Notes under the pieces: generated by a model
The model's database searches: none
The model's input: only the letters and a program-made list of their open reading frames with translations
Told to the model about the DNA's origin: nothing
Program-made: the position numbers and the translations under genes
Assembly: GCA_035566895.1 (NCBI GenBank)
Contig: DATMQA010000186.1
Coordinates: forward strand, 1 to 14,237
From: DATMQA01 sp035566895
Lineage (GTDB): Bacteria > Verrucomicrobiota > Verrucomicrobiia > Limisphaerales > UBA8199
Length of the DNA: 14,237 bases
Direction: 5' to 3'
Shown here: piece after piece, positions 14,237 through 14,237 of the stretch
How positions within the stretch are numbered: the first letter of the stretch is position 1
Layout: every line of letters begins with the position of its first letter

Positions 14237-14237
14237 A

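Overview
The window looks like a chromosomal segment of a GC-rich Gram-negative bacterium, most likely a Verrucomicrobiota member of the Pedosphaera/Limisphaerales kind. This is an inference. It rests on a complete tripartite RND pump (inner membrane, lipoprotein adaptor, outer membrane channel), on secreted proteins with Pro/Gly-rich linkers, and on many short word-like direct repeats between and even inside genes. No rRNA or tRNA is visible to anchor the taxonomy.

Left part (1-1812): a large minus-strand ORF runs off the left edge (888 to 1). It has a Pro-rich linker built from repeats, and its last visible residues resemble the entry to a DUF3631-type ATPase domain. Behind it lie two divergent gene remnants, both without a 5' end: minus 1209-1006 with C-x2-H and C-x2-C pairs, and plus 1300-1572. 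They are separated by an AT-rich stretch. Two stem-loops follow before the next gene.

Middle-left (1813-5634): a 741-residue secreted protein has Ig-like/FlgD-like repeats and a C-terminal region with a spaced His and Cys (H560, C607) in contexts like the caspase/CHAT fold. A membrane-anchored 261-residue protein follows, then a small membrane-protein gene cut off at a repeat and joined to a decayed phage head-tail-connector-like gene with two frameshifts. About 280 bp of word repeats, including a 68-bp perfect direct repeat, close the region.

Middle-right (5635-12558): a TetR/AcrR-family repressor with a promoter-plus-palindrome in front of it is followed by an adaptor, an HAE1-family RND transporter and a NodT-type outer membrane factor, all on plus. 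This is a textbook pump operon, probably controlled by the repressor. A 128-bp MITE-like inverted repeat sits between the repressor and the adaptor and ends one base before the adaptor start codon.

Right part (14237-12566, minus strand): an RRM/Gly-rich RNA-binding protein (5' cut by the window), infA (IF-1, TTG start) and a DRE-TIM metallolyase (HMGL-like aldolase) lie head to tail, probably as one transcript. They converge on the pump operon with only 7 bp between stop codons.

The most unusual theme is that intergenic repeat families have entered coding sequence at several places: the linker of the left ORF, the C-terminus of the repressor, the signal peptide of the outer membrane factor, and the break in the small membrane-protein gene. 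The best candidate for an undescribed system is the secreted caspase-like protein with its membrane-anchored neighbour.
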